DNA from: Neorhizobium alkalisoli
GTDB taxonomy: Bacteria > Pseudomonadota > Alphaproteobacteria > Rhizobiales > Rhizobiaceae
Length of the DNA stretch: 64,000 bases
Assembly: GCF_007829835.1 (NCBI RefSeq)
Contig: NZ_VIWP01000003.1
Span: 62,001 to 126,000 of the forward strand
Reading direction: 5' to 3'
In this document: positions 18,812-28,529 of the stretch, piece by piece
Layout: every line of letters begins with the position of its first letter
How positions within the stretch are numbered: the first letter of the stretch is position 1
Position numbers and translations under genes: made by a program
The notes under the pieces: generated by a model
What the model saw: only the letters and a program-made list of their open reading frames with translations
Databases searched by the model: none
Told to the model about the DNA's origin: nothing

Positions 18812-18843
18812 AAAGCCGCCCCAGATGTCTGGAGCGGCTTTTT
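18812..18843 (+). terminator. Rho-independent terminator of the LacI-family gene
   Basis: Stem AAAGCCGC-C-CCAGA with its complement (one internal mismatch), followed by TTTTT. It starts 8 nt after the stop codon. Confidence 0.88.
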
Positions 18844-18868
18844 AACGTCAGAATGAAAATAGCCCGGA

Positions 18869-20299
18869 TTACGCGAGCGTCGCCAGGCCGCTTCCCCACG
18901 GACCATGGTGCTTGTCGACACCATCGAGGCGATCGAAGCCGTGGGCACCAAAGAAGTCGCGCTGCGCCTGGATCAGGTTGGCCGTGCCACGACCGCGGCG
19001 ATAGGCATCGAAATAGGACAGCGCCGAGGCAAGCGCCGGAACCGGCAGGCCCGACATCGTGGCGTAAGAAACGATCCGGCGCAGGGCGCCGTCAGTTTCC
19101 TTGACCATGTCGGCAAAGGCCGGAGTGACGATCAGGTTCGGCACATCCGGATCCTTGGTGAAGGCCGACGTGATCTCGTCGAGGAACTGCGACCGGATGA
19201 TGCAGCCATCGCGCCAGATTTTTGCGATGATCGGCATGGGCAGGTTCCAATTGAATTCCTTGGAAGCGGCGGCCATGACCGCAAAACCCTGCGCATAGGC
19301 GCCAATCTTGGCGGCGAGAAGCGCATTTTCGAGATCGGCCAGGAAAGCCATGCCGTCCTGCGGCTTGGAAGCCTTCGGCAGGCCGAACAGCTTCTCGGCG
19401 GCCAGGCGCTCGGTGCGCTGCGAGGACAGAACACGGCCGGCGACGGCGGCTTCGATCGCTGTCGCGGCGACGCCCATGTTCTGCGCCTCGATGACGGACC
19501 ACTTGCCGGTGCCCTTCTGGCCGGCCGCATCGACGATCACATCGACCATCGGCTTGCCGGAGATCGGGTCGGTTGCCTTCAGCACCTTCTCGGAAATCTC
19601 GATCAGGTAGGAATTCAGGCGGCCGGCATTCCAGCGGCCGAACACTTCGCCGATTTCGGACGCGCTCATGCCGAGACCATCGCGCAAAATGCCGTAGATC
19701 TCGGCGATCATCTGCATGTCGGCATATTCGATGCCGTTATGGATCGTCTTGACGAAATGGCCGGCCCCATTTTCACCAAGCCAGGCAACGCAGGGCTCGC
19801 CGTGGAATTTTGCGGAAATCGAGGTCAGAACCTTTTCCACGCGCTTCCAGCTTTCTTCGGTGCCGCCGACCATGATCGAGGGGCCGTGGCGCGCGCCTTC
19901 CTCACCGCCGGATACGCCCATGCCGATGAAGGTCAGGCCGGAATCCTTGAGATTGTCGAAACGGCGCATCGTGTCGCGGAAATTGGCATTGCCGGCATCG
20001 ATCATGATGTCGCCGTTCGAGAGATACGGCTTCAGCAGCTCCATCTGCTGATCGACGGGATCGCCGGCCTTGATCATGATGATGATCGGCCGCGGCGGGC
20101 GGATGGATGCAACGAACTGCTCGAGCGTCTCGCAGGGGATGATCTGGCCCTGGAGTTCGCCGGCATCGGCGTAGAATTTTTTCGTGACTTCGGGAGTGCG
20201 GTTGAAGACCGCAATCTTGTTTCCTTTTTCGGCAATGTTCAGCGAAAGGTTCGCGCCCATGACGCCGAGGCCGATAAGACCGATTTCTGCCTGTTCCAC
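18869..20299 (-). CDS. gnd: 6-phosphogluconate dehydrogenase (decarboxylating)
   Basis: A 476-residue enzyme of the oxidative pentose phosphate pathway that converts 6-phosphogluconate to ribulose 5-phosphate, CO2 and NADPH. Seen: N-terminal Rossmann GLGVMGANLSLNIAEKG, substrate-binding MGVSGGEEGARHGPS, and catalytic Lys/His region AGHFVKTIHNGIEYADMQ. The start is GTG 20299 with GGAGG 7 nt upstream; the earlier in-frame ATG gives a leader absent from the family. It stands alone between the sugar locus and an SRPBCC gene. Confidence 0.95.
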   Translation of the reverse strand: MEQAEIGLIGLGVMGANLSLNIAEKGNKIAVFNRTPEVTKKFYADAGELQGQIIPCETLEQFVASIRPPRPIIIMIKAGDPVDQQMELLKPYLSNGDIMIDAGNANFRDTMRRFDNLKDSGLTFIGMGVSGGEEGARHGPSIMVGGTEESWKRVEKVLTSISAKFHGEPCVAWLGENGAGHFVKTIHNGIEYADMQMIAEIYGILRDGLGMSASEIGEVFGRWNAGRLNSYLIEISEKVLKATDPISGKPMVDVIVDAAGQKGTGKWSVIEAQNMGVAATAIEAAVAGRVLSSQRTERLAAEKLFGLPKASKPQDGMAFLADLENALLAAKIGAYAQGFAVMAAASKEFNWNLPMPIIAKIWRDGCIIRSQFLDEITSAFTKDPDVPNLIVTPAFADMVKETDGALRRIVSYATMSGLPVPALASALSYFDAYRRGRGTANLIQAQRDFFGAHGFDRLDGVDKHHGPWGSGLATLA

Positions 20300-20535
20300 G
20301 ATAAAGCCTCCGGTTTTTAAATTTCGCGGCTGTTTTGGCACCCCAATGTGCAAACCACAAGACAGGCTTCGGCGGAAACGGCCACAATGGCGGCCCTTCA
20401 GTCCGCGGTGAATGGCCGCGGCGCGGAAACGAGGATGCGGCTGCGTTTTCGGTAGGAAGGGCGCCCTCTTGCAAGCCGGGAAGCCCTATCTAGTTCTATG
20501 GAGGTCGACGACAAGAACTTCGAAAGCGAAATCCG

Positions 20536-20940
20536 ATGACCGTCATGGCTGCCCGCATCGTCCATCTTTCCATCGACCGGAACTGGAGGCATGTCTACGA
20601 CTTCGTGCACAGGCCTGAAAACATGCCGCAATGGGCATCCGGTCTCGCCTCCGGTTTACGGCAGGATGGGGAGGATTGGCTCGGCGACGGCGGCCCGATC
20701 GGCACGATCCGCATACGCTTCGCGCCTCAAAACGCCTTCGGTGTCATCGATCACACGGTAACGCTTGCCGATGGCACGGTCGTAGAAAACGCGCTGAGGG
20801 TCGTCCCGAATGGCGATGGCACGGAAATCATGTTCACGCTGTTGCGGCAGCCCGGCACGGACGACGCCGCCTTCGAAGCGGATGCCGCGCACATCCGCAA
20901 GGACCTTCAAAGCCTCAAGGCGATACTGGAAACGCGCTAG
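20536..20940 (+). CDS. SRPBCC-family (START/polyketide cyclase-like) protein
   Basis: A 134-residue single-domain protein, RIVHLSIDRNWRHVYDFVHRPENMPQWASGL at the start, with the helix-grip pattern typical of SRPBCC proteins that bind hydrophobic ligands. No partner or ligand can be inferred. The start could be ATG 20536 or 20545. It converges on the PAS gene with 3 nt between the stops. Confidence 0.78.
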   Translation: MTVMAARIVHLSIDRNWRHVYDFVHRPENMPQWASGLASGLRQDGEDWLGDGGPIGTIRIRFAPQNAFGVIDHTVTLADGTVVENALRVVPNGDGTEIMFTLLRQPGTDDAAFEADAAHIRKDLQSLKAILETR

Positions 20941-20943
20941 AAA

Positions 20944-21651
20944 TCAGGCAGCCGGCCGCCGGCGGCGATCCGCCGTTTCCTGGATGACGACAAGCGCACC
21001 GATCATCGTCGAGGACCGCAGGAAGGGCGACATGCGGCAAACCATGACCACGGTCTGGCCATCGACCTCGTCGGCATAGGTCACCGACAGGCTCTCGCCG
21101 ACAAAGCACTTGTCGAGATTGGGCTGAAACTCGTTGCGGAAACGGTGCAGGCCGACAAACTCTGCGAGGTGTCGTCCAACCAGCTGCTCACGCGCCATAT
21201 CGTGGCGGCGAGCATTGGTTTCGTTGGAATAGAGGATCCGATAACCCGGCGCGACCACGACGATACGGTCGGAAATCCGGTTGAGCAGGACTTCGTCGAG
21301 AATGCCACCGGCCGTTGCTTCGTCTATCGACATGTCTTCGCCACCGACGGCTTCCCGACGGGCCTGCGAAGCCTTGTTCTGCGGCATCAAGTAACGCTCG
21401 ACCAGGGTCTGCAGCAGATGGGCGTTGCGGCGAACGCAGCTGCGGTCGTCGGCTTCCTCGTTGAGAAGATCGAGGGCAAAACGGAATTGTGCCTGGATGC
21501 TCGCCGTATCGGACTCTTCGCTGCCGAAAATGGCCAGCATCAGAGGGTCCAGTTCCCGGTCCAGAATGGCCATGGCCGGCTCGTCCTCGCGGTCGATTGC
21601 GCCGCGCAGCTCTCCGTATTTTGACCAGAACAGATCGATCAATGCTTCCAC
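20944..21651 (-). CDS. PAS-domain sensory protein without output domain
   Basis: A 235-residue protein. The first ~105 residues are helical, unassigned, and rich in Glu/Asp/Leu. Residues ~110-225 form a PAS domain (ISDRIVVVAPGYRILYSNETNARRHDMAREQLVGRHLAEFVG and a typical C-terminal sheet). There is no kinase, GGDEF or HTH domain, so it presumably senses a ligand or redox state and acts on a partner. Confidence 0.78.
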   Translation of the reverse strand: MEALIDLFWSKYGELRGAIDREDEPAMAILDRELDPLMLAIFGSEESDTASIQAQFRFALDLLNEEADDRSCVRRNAHLLQTLVERYLMPQNKASQARREAVGGEDMSIDEATAGGILDEVLLNRISDRIVVVAPGYRILYSNETNARRHDMAREQLVGRHLAEFVGLHRFRNEFQPNLDKCFVGESLSVTYADEVDGQTVVMVCRMSPFLRSSTMIGALVVIQETADRRRRPAA

Positions 21652-21830
21652 GAAAATGCCCTCTCAATACGAGCGCCAGACAGCAACGACAGACCTCCTA
21701 CGACGCTATCCGTTTCCTATTAATACCAATCCTGTTAATTCTTGGCTGAAATAGGTCCCTTATTTATGGCCCCTCAAATACCGCAGAAAACCGGCACTCG
21801 CAATCGCCCTCAAGTAAGGGAATACCACAG

Positions 21831-22766
21831 TTAGCGGGCGACGGTTTTCTTGATATGCCAGCGGTCGTGATACCAGAGCCACTGCTCCGGATATTCACGG
21901 ACCCAGCTCTCCACCTTGTCGTTCAAGACCTGCGACGTGCCCTCGACATCGAGATTGCCTTTTGCGTCGCGCGGCAGTTCGATCCGGGGTTCGATCTCCA
22001 GCCGGTAACGGTTGCCAGGCAGCCTGATGCAGCGCGCGGGATAAACCTCCGCGTCGAACTGGCGGACCAGTTTGGCAAGCAGCGGATTGGTTTTGACCGG
22101 CTGGCCGAAGAACTGCGTGGACAGACCTTTACGGAATTTCTGGTCGACCAGCACACCGACGCCACCGCCGGCTTCCAGCTTGCGCGCAAGCGCAAAAGAC
22201 GAGCCGGCATGCGAAGGCACGAGCTGGCCCATGCGGGCGCTGCGGAAGGAAAACACCTTTTCGGCGATATAGGGATTGTTCGGCGGCCGGAAGAGCACCA
22301 TCACCTCGAGGCCGAACGCCTTGCCTGCGACCGGAAGCAGCTCGAAATTGCCGGTATGGGCGGTGAAGACGATGAACGGCCGTGGATTGTCGCGCAGGTC
22401 GAGGAAGATCGGAATACCTGAGACTTCCACCCTGCCCGGCTTTTCCTGCTCCGGGTCGAAATCGAACAGCCGGTCGAGAAACACATATTCGGCGGCCATG
22501 CGGCCCATATGTCCCCAGCTGGCGACAGCAATGTCCTCTACTTCCGCGGCGCTCTTTTCCGGAAAGGCATTGCGCAGATTGGTCAGCATCAGCTTGTGCC
22601 GCCACAGGCGTGGACCGATCTTCCGCGCCAAAGCATCTGCCCAGCGGATCGCCGGATCCGCCGGCAGGATTTTCAGGAGATTGAGGAAGCCGAACACCAG
22701 CTGCGCGATTAGCCACTGGCGAAAATGCATGGCGGCCAGAACCAGCCTGGTGATGACCATCTTCAC
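21831..22766 (-). CDS. lpxXL: Very-long-chain acyltransferase LpxXL
   Basis: A 311-residue LpxL/HtrB-family inner-membrane acyltransferase with an N-terminal anchor and the catalytic HX4E motif in FTAHTGNFELLP. In rhizobia LpxXL transfers the 27-hydroxyoctacosanoyl chain from AcpXL to lipid A. It is the last gene of a six-gene minus-strand cluster that matches the known acpXL-lpxXL order, which makes the specific name secure. Confidence 0.93.
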   Translation of the reverse strand: MKMVITRLVLAAMHFRQWLIAQLVFGFLNLLKILPADPAIRWADALARKIGPRLWRHKLMLTNLRNAFPEKSAAEVEDIAVASWGHMGRMAAEYVFLDRLFDFDPEQEKPGRVEVSGIPIFLDLRDNPRPFIVFTAHTGNFELLPVAGKAFGLEVMVLFRPPNNPYIAEKVFSFRSARMGQLVPSHAGSSFALARKLEAGGGVGVLVDQKFRKGLSTQFFGQPVKTNPLLAKLVRQFDAEVYPARCIRLPGNRYRLEIEPRIELPRDAKGNLDVEGTSQVLNDKVESWVREYPEQWLWYHDRWHIKKTVAR

Positions 22767-22775
22767 GGCTAAGCC

Positions 22776-23804
22776 TCAGTCCATCCGAAGCACGATCTTG
22801 CCGAAGACCTGACGGGTCTCCATGCGCGACAGTGCCTTGTCGATCTCATCGAACGTCACTTCCGTGTCGATGACCGGGTGGACGATGCCGCGCGCCATCT
22901 TCTGCATGGCGTCGGCCATGTTTTCCATACGGCAGCCGAAAGAACCGAGCAGCTTCAGCTGCTGCTGAAACAGCATCATCAGGTTGAGATCGGTCGAAAC
23001 ACCGGAGGTCGAACCGCAGGTGACGAGGCGGCCGCCGCGCTTCAGGCAAAACATCGAGGCGGCAAACGTGTCCTTGCCGACATGTTCGAAGACGACGTCA
23101 ACGCCCTTCTTCTTCGTCAGCTTACGCACGACACCTTCGAAACGGTCGGTGCGGTAATTGATGACGTGATCGGCGCCGAGCGCCTTGGCACCCTCGATCT
23201 TGTCGTCGGAACCGACCGTCGTGATGACGGTGCAGCCGGTCTTCTTGGCGAGCTGGATGGCCGCCGAACCGATGCCGGAACCGCCGGCATGGATGAGAAT
23301 TGTTTCGCCCGGCTCAAGCTTGGCATTGTCGAACAGCATGTGCTCGACCGTACCGAATGTCACCGGCGCAAGCGCTGCGGCAACCGCATCGACGCCCGGA
23401 GGCGCGGGAACGAGAAGGCGGGCCGGAAGATTGGTCTTTTCCTGCGCAAAACCGTCGAGATGGAAACCGTGCACACCAGAGACGTTTTCGCAGAGATTGT
23501 CGCGCTTCTCGCGGCAGGGCTTGCAGAGACCGCAGGTGCGCGCGCCATAGATCGACACGAGCTGGCCCGGCAGGACGTTGGAAACGCCCGGACCAATCGC
23601 CTCGACGACGCCGGAGGCTTCAGCGCCGATCGTCAGCGGCATCTTGCGCTTGGCAAAGGCCATGCCACGCCAGCCCCAGACGTCGATATGGTTGAGCGCC
23701 ACGGCCTTGACGCGCAGCGTCACCTCGCCCGGACCGGGTGCTTCCGGCTCGGGAATATCGACAGCTTCGAGCCTGCGGTCATCGATCAGTTGAAGAGCGC
23801 GCAT
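22776..23804 (-). CDS. Zinc-binding alcohol dehydrogenase of the VLCFA cluster (AdhXL)
   Basis: A 342-residue medium-chain dehydrogenase with the structural zinc Cys cluster CGLCKPCREKRDNLC, NADPH-binding HAGGSGIGSAAIQLAK, and EAS(G)VVEAIGPGV. In the rhizobial lipid A VLCFA cluster this gene (adh2XL) is conserved next to lpxXL; its chemical step is unclear and may be an enoyl or keto reduction. It ends 9 nt before lpxXL. Confidence 0.9.
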   Translation of the reverse strand: MRALQLIDDRRLEAVDIPEPEAPGPGEVTLRVKAVALNHIDVWGWRGMAFAKRKMPLTIGAEASGVVEAIGPGVSNVLPGQLVSIYGARTCGLCKPCREKRDNLCENVSGVHGFHLDGFAQEKTNLPARLLVPAPPGVDAVAAALAPVTFGTVEHMLFDNAKLEPGETILIHAGGSGIGSAAIQLAKKTGCTVITTVGSDDKIEGAKALGADHVINYRTDRFEGVVRKLTKKKGVDVVFEHVGKDTFAASMFCLKRGGRLVTCGSTSGVSTDLNLMMLFQQQLKLLGSFGCRMENMADAMQKMARGIVHPVIDTEVTFDEIDKALSRMETRQVFGKIVLRMD

Positions 23805-23865
23805 AATAGGTCATCCTTCGCCCGTTGGGGCGTTCTTATCGTCAGAAAAGTGTTGGGCGCAGGCC

Positions 23866-25152
23866 TTAGACCGGTTCCAGCGTCATGACAAGGCTGGCGT
23901 TCTGGCCGCCGAATCCGAAAGAGTTCGACAAAACAGCCTTGGGAGAGCCATCGCGCTTGACGTTCGGCACCACATCCAGCTCGATCGTCGGATCGGGATT
24001 GGTGTAGTTGATCGTCGGCGGCAGCGTGCCGGTCAGCATGGTCTGGATCGAGAACACCGCCTCGACCGCACCGGCCGCTGTCAGGGTATGGCCGATCATC
24101 GACTTGTTCGACGAAACCGGAATGCTTTTCAGGCTGTCGCCGAGAACGGCGAGCATGGCCCCATATTCCATCTTGTCGTTTTCAGGCGTCGATGTGCCAT
24201 GGGCATTGATATAACCGATGCCGCCTTCTTCCATACCAGCATCAGCCAAGGCTGCACGGATCGTCGCAATCGCCGGCCCACCATCCGGCGAAGACCGGGT
24301 GCGATGGAAATGGTCGGCCTTCTCGCCAAGGCCCTTGACGATGCCCAGTACCTTTGCGCCGCGGGCGATCGCGGATTCCAGCGATTCCAGCACCAGCGTC
24401 GCAGCACCTTCGGCGATGACAAAACCGTCGCGGTCCTTGCTGAAGGGCTTGGATGCCTTTTCCGGCGGATCGTTCTGGGTCGAAAGCGCCGAGAGAAGCG
24501 AGAAACGCACCAGCGCTTCGACACTGACGGAGCCGTCGGTCGCAGCCACAAGCGCCTTGTCCGTACGGCCCTGGCGAATGGCTTCGACACCGAGCTGGAT
24601 CGCGGTTACGCCGGACGCGCAGGCGGTCGACAGCGTCACCGGCAAGCCGCGCGTTCCGAACTGGTCGGCAAGGCGCTCGGAGATCGAGCCGAACTGGACG
24701 GCTTCAAGAAAAACCGGATCGGGACGCTCGCGCATTGCCGTCAGGAAACGGTCGTAGACATCGCCTTCCGCCTGAGACGGCGGGGCGCGGTCAGCCAGCG
24801 CGAAACGGTCTGTCCATTCCGGCTCAACCGGCGGAGCGGCGAGGAAAAGCGGGCCTTCGAAATCGCCGGAAAGACCGGCCTGTGCCAGCGCTTCCGTTGT
24901 CGTTTCACGAGCAAATGCATAGGAACGTTCGACGGCATTGTCGGCCGGAACGGCAATGAAATCGACCGTGCCGCTGATGCGGGTCGAAAGACCGTCGGTC
25001 GGGAAGCGGGTGATCTTGTGGATGCCCGAAGTGCCCGAGGTCAGTGCTGCCCAGTTGTCCTGCAGGCCCTGCCCCAGCGAGGTGATGACGCCCATGCCCG
25101 TCACCGCCACGATCGGCCGGCCGAGATGGTCCTTGAAGCGATTGTCGCTCAT
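23866..25152 (-). CDS. fabF1XL: Beta-ketoacyl-ACP synthase FabF1XL (catalytic)
   Basis: A 428-residue condensing enzyme with the full Cys-His-His triad: Cys178 in STACASG, His in NAHGTSTPEND and His in SMIGHTLTAAGA. It elongates the very-long-chain fatty acid on AcpXL. The start is ATG 25152, preceded by GAAGGAG, 11 nt after the stop of its paralogue fabF2XL. The neighbouring paralogue has lost the catalytic Cys, so this subunit probably carries the activity. Confidence 0.93.
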   Translation of the reverse strand: MSDNRFKDHLGRPIVAVTGMGVITSLGQGLQDNWAALTSGTSGIHKITRFPTDGLSTRISGTVDFIAVPADNAVERSYAFARETTTEALAQAGLSGDFEGPLFLAAPPVEPEWTDRFALADRAPPSQAEGDVYDRFLTAMRERPDPVFLEAVQFGSISERLADQFGTRGLPVTLSTACASGVTAIQLGVEAIRQGRTDKALVAATDGSVSVEALVRFSLLSALSTQNDPPEKASKPFSKDRDGFVIAEGAATLVLESLESAIARGAKVLGIVKGLGEKADHFHRTRSSPDGGPAIATIRAALADAGMEEGGIGYINAHGTSTPENDKMEYGAMLAVLGDSLKSIPVSSNKSMIGHTLTAAGAVEAVFSIQTMLTGTLPPTINYTNPDPTIELDVVPNVKRDGSPKAVLSNSFGFGGQNASLVMTLEPV

Positions 25153-25163
25153 GATTGTCTCCT

Positions 25164-26366
25164 TCACGCGTCTGCAGAGAGAACCGCAAGGCCCTCGCCG
25201 CGCGTGTAACCGATCGTCGTGACCACGGCATGTTTTGCCGGCGCCGTCATCGCAGTCTCATTGCCGGCATCGAAGGCCGGCACCTTGGCGCCGCCATCGA
25301 GAGAAAAGGCCGCAAGCGCCAGTCCGAGCGGGAACTGGGCTTCAAGCCCATGCCCCGTGATGCCGGCATAACCGCGCAGCGCAGAACCCGGAAACGCGTT
25401 TTCAAGAACAGTCTTTTCGCGTGCTGCAAGATCGACCATGCCGCTTGCGCCGGAAAATACCACGGTCTCGGCCGCGGCATTCTTTGCACCGGCCTCGGCC
25501 AGGCGGGTCAGCCGCTTTTCAAGCTTGCCTTCGTCACGGGCACCGCGATCGCCTTCGACACTGTCGATGACCGCATAGATATGGGCGCCGCGAGCCTCGG
25601 CATAGGCACGCGATTCAAGCACGAGGAATGCGCCAACAGTGCCCAGAATCATGCCGCCGCCGTTTTCGGTCGTGCGCGACCAGAGCGGATGCCAGTCACC
25701 GGTCGCATGCGCGCCAATACCTTCGACGAGAAGAAGAATATCCGCGCGTTCGGCGATGAAGGCACCGCCAACGAGGCTGTGGGTGGACATGCCGCCCTTG
25801 ATCCGGTGAAACGCCGTCTCGACAGCCGTGATCCCGGCCGCCTCTTCGCCCATGAAGGTGCGCGAGGAACCGGTGACTTTGTGAACGATGGAAATATTGC
25901 CGGCAACGAGGTTGGAAAGCTGGGCAAGAAACAGCGTCGGACGCAGCTCGGTCGTCAGCTTCTCGTTCAGAACCATGTCGCGATCGTTGCGCTTCAGCGC
26001 TTCTTCGACGATCAGCGAATCCACCTTGATATCGCGTTCGCCACCGCCGGCGGCAACGATCATGTCCATCGAGGCGCAGGCCTCGGCATTTTCCTTGAGA
26101 CCCGCATCGTCGAGCGCAAGGCCGGCGGCGAACACACCGAGCCGCTGCCAGTTTTCCATCTGGCGCTGGTCGCCGCGCTTGGCGATCTGCGTGGACCAAT
26201 CGATCTCGGGCATCGGATGCACGGGATAGGGCTTGAAGCGCTCGGTCTCGACCTTCGGCGCATCGGCGGAAGCACCGGAGAGGAACGCGACGTGCGGCTC
26301 CTTGCCGACGCCAAGGCTGGTCACGATCCCGATACCGGTGATCACCACATCATTGTCAGATTTCAT
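25164..26366 (-). CDS. fabF2XL: FabF2XL, condensing-enzyme paralogue lacking the active-site Cys
   Basis: A 400-residue thiolase-fold protein similar to FabF in its N-terminal half (VVITGIGIVTSLGVG) and C-terminal GITGHGLEAQFPLG. At the place of the catalytic Cys the sequence reads FMGEEAAGITAV, so Cys is replaced by Glu175, and the first active-site His motif (NAHGTST) is replaced by FSGASGM. It resembles a chain-length-factor subunit (KS-beta) and may pair with FabF1XL. ATG 26366 has AGAGGA upstream. Confidence 0.9.
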   Translation of the reverse strand: MKSDNDVVITGIGIVTSLGVGKEPHVAFLSGASADAPKVETERFKPYPVHPMPEIDWSTQIAKRGDQRQMENWQRLGVFAAGLALDDAGLKENAEACASMDMIVAAGGGERDIKVDSLIVEEALKRNDRDMVLNEKLTTELRPTLFLAQLSNLVAGNISIVHKVTGSSRTFMGEEAAGITAVETAFHRIKGGMSTHSLVGGAFIAERADILLLVEGIGAHATGDWHPLWSRTTENGGGMILGTVGAFLVLESRAYAEARGAHIYAVIDSVEGDRGARDEGKLEKRLTRLAEAGAKNAAAETVVFSGASGMVDLAAREKTVLENAFPGSALRGYAGITGHGLEAQFPLGLALAAFSLDGGAKVPAFDAGNETAMTAPAKHAVVTTIGYTRGEGLAVLSADA

Positions 26367-26407
26367 CACTGTCCTCTTTGCCCCCGCAAATTCGGGGCCA
26401 GGCAAGT

Positions 26408-26881
26408 TCAGGCGCCGGCTTGCATCGCGGCAAGGAGGCCGACCTCTTCCGCACGCTGGCGCACGATCGGCGCAAGCGGCACTTCTGAAAACGGCATTGT
26501 CCGCAGCTTCAGCTGCGCATCGCAGACCTTCTTGCCGTTCGACGAAATCTTCGCCTTCGTCACGGCATAACCGGACCCTTCATGTTCCAGAAACGCCTCG
26601 ATGTCGAGAACGGCATCCGGCTCGACGAAAGCGCGCATCTTGGCGCCATCGACGGACATCAGGAAAGGCATCGCGGCGAAATTCGTGGCGGCAAGCACCA
26701 GGAAACCGGAGGCCTGCGCCATCGTCTCGATCAGCAAAACGCCCGGAACGAGCGGCATGCCGGGAAAATGCCCTTCGAAGACAGGGCTTTTCGACGGCAC
26801 GACCGAACGGGCCTTCAATGTTTTTTCAGAAAGATCGAGCGTTTCCACCCGATCGATCATCTGGAAATATTCAAGCAGCAT
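26408..26881 (-). CDS. fabZXL: 3-hydroxyacyl-ACP dehydratase FabZXL
   Basis: A 157-residue hot-dog-fold dehydratase with the catalytic His in EGHFPGMPLVPGVLLIETMAQ and the acidic residue in the same helix. It removes water during each round of VLCFA elongation on AcpXL. It lies 18 nt after acpXL and 41 nt before fabF2XL. Confidence 0.92.
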   Translation of the reverse strand: MLLEYFQMIDRVETLDLSEKTLKARSVVPSKSPVFEGHFPGMPLVPGVLLIETMAQASGFLVLAATNFAAMPFLMSVDGAKMRAFVEPDAVLDIEAFLEHEGSGYAVTKAKISSNGKKVCDAQLKLRTMPFSEVPLAPIVRQRAEEVGLLAAMQAGA

Positions 26882-26899
26882 GGCAAGCGCCGGCGGGCA

Positions 26900-27178
26900 T
26901 CAGCCCTTTGCCGCCCTCAGCTCGTCGATCTTGGCACAGAGGTTCTTGAGGACGAAATATTCCTCGGTCGAAACCTTGCCTTCGTTGACTTCCTGCGTCC
27001 ACTGCTCAAGCGGGATCTTGATGCCGAATTCCTTGTCGATCGCGAAAACGATGTCGAGGAAGTCCAGGCTGTCGATACCGAGGTCGTCGATCGTGTGGCT
27101 TTCCGGCGTGATGGTTTCGCGATCGATTTCGCTCGTTTCAGCGATAATGTCGGCAACTTTGTCGAATGTAGCGGTCAC
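26900..27178 (-). CDS. acpXL: Specialised acyl carrier protein AcpXL
   Basis: A 92-residue acyl carrier protein with the phosphopantetheine Ser in [16 protein letters not shown]. The sequence [21 protein letters not shown] and the extended C-terminus match rhizobial AcpXL, which carries the C28 chain for lipid A. The start is a GTG at 27178 with GAGG upstream; the nearby ATG is followed at once by a stop. First gene of the cluster. Confidence 0.95.
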
Positions 27179-27321
27179 GCCATAGTCCTCTAAGAATTAG
27201 TCTTGTTGGATTTCCACATAGGGAAATCGGGGTGAAATGCCAATGGCCTGATAAAAGGCCCGGCGCGTTTTATCGCCCGACTGTTGCGTAAACAGCCGGA
27301 AATCTGCGGTGAATGTGGTCC

Positions 27322-28290
27322 TTACCCTGCGGAAGGCGTCGTTACAAGCGTGTCACGAATGAGCTCGAGCACCTTTTGCGGCTGAACGCCCACGGCAACC
27401 AGCTGGCTCGGCTGCCCATCCCAGGCGCTTCCCTCGTATTTGCGGCCGCTGTCAGGCGCCTGGATCGTCTTGCCGTCGGCAATCCCGCCGCAGACCACAC
27501 GCACCGGACCCGAGCGGTATTCGAAAAGCTCAGGCGCGACAACGTATACGCAGGCACAGCTGTCATGGACCGCCATGCCGTCGAGCCCGACCCGCTGGCG
27601 ATAGAAATCGATATAGAATTGCGAAAGGTCCGACAGGAGCCGCAACCCCTTGTCGCCGCCCTTGGCCATGGCCGCCATGAAATCGGCGGACATCAGCGTT
27701 TGCATCGTCACATCGAGCCCGAAGAGAACGACCTTCCACGGCGCCGTAAAGACGATATCGGCCGCCTCCGGATCGCCAAAAATATTGGCTTCAGCAGCGG
27801 GCGTGACATTGCCGTTGACATCAAACGCGCCGCCCATGACGACGACCTGCTTGACGAGGCCGGCAATCTCCGGATCCGCCTTGAGGGCCAGCGCCAGATT
27901 GGTCATGCGGCCGACAGCGACCAGCGTCACCTCGCCCGGATTGGCCTTGACCGTCTCGACGATGAAGGTCGCGGCATCGCGCGGATCGAGCGGCAGGTCG
28001 ATTTCGAGCGGCACGCCGATATTACCGAGCCCATCCTCGCCATGCACCACGGCTGCGGAATGGTCGCCGTTACGGGCCGGATCATAGGCATGACCGGCAC
28101 CCTTGGCGATCGGCGCTGCGATCCCCCATTCGCGATGCAGAAACTGCGCATTGCGGGTCGTCAGTTCGATCGAGGCATTGCCGAACACCGTCGTGACGCC
28201 GATCAGGTCGATCTTGGGGTGGCGATGCAGGAAGAGCAGCGCCATCGCATCGTCGACGCCCGGATCCGTATCGAAGATCACCTTGTTCAT
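27322..28290 (-). CDS. Inosine-uridine-type nucleoside hydrolase
   Basis: A 322-residue N-ribohydrolase that splits nucleosides into base and ribose. The signature DTDPGVDDAMALLF (calcium-binding Asp cluster) begins at residue 6, followed by GVTTVFGNASIE. ATG 28290 is chosen because it sits just before this motif; upstream in-frame codons lack homology. The exact nucleoside is unknown. Confidence 0.92.
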   Translation of the reverse strand: MNKVIFDTDPGVDDAMALLFLHRHPKIDLIGVTTVFGNASIELTTRNAQFLHREWGIAAPIAKGAGHAYDPARNGDHSAAVVHGEDGLGNIGVPLEIDLPLDPRDAATFIVETVKANPGEVTLVAVGRMTNLALALKADPEIAGLVKQVVVMGGAFDVNGNVTPAAEANIFGDPEAADIVFTAPWKVVLFGLDVTMQTLMSADFMAAMAKGGDKGLRLLSDLSQFYIDFYRQRVGLDGMAVHDSCACVYVVAPELFEYRSGPVRVVCGGIADGKTIQAPDSGRKYEGSAWDGQPSQLVAVGVQPQKVLELIRDTLVTTPSAG

Positions 28291-28529
28291 GTCTGACCAA
28301 TCCTGAAATTGAAATTCCTGAGCCCGCCCCCCGGCACGGAGAAGTGCAGGAGCATGTCTGGCAAACGGGCGCGAACCATAACGCCAAAAAGACGAAGCGC
28401 AATGCCGCCACCAAATCAAGGATCGGCACCTTTCGCCGCAGGCCTGTTGCCGAGGCAAGGTTTCGGTGCCAAAAGCGCTGGCCTCGCCGCGGCTCTCGCG
28501 GCGCATTCATTTTTCCGCGAGCCCCGACC

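Noticed and set aside
18905..20320. 471-codon frame opposite gnd
   Set aside because: Antisense shadow of a clear 6-phosphogluconate dehydrogenase gene.
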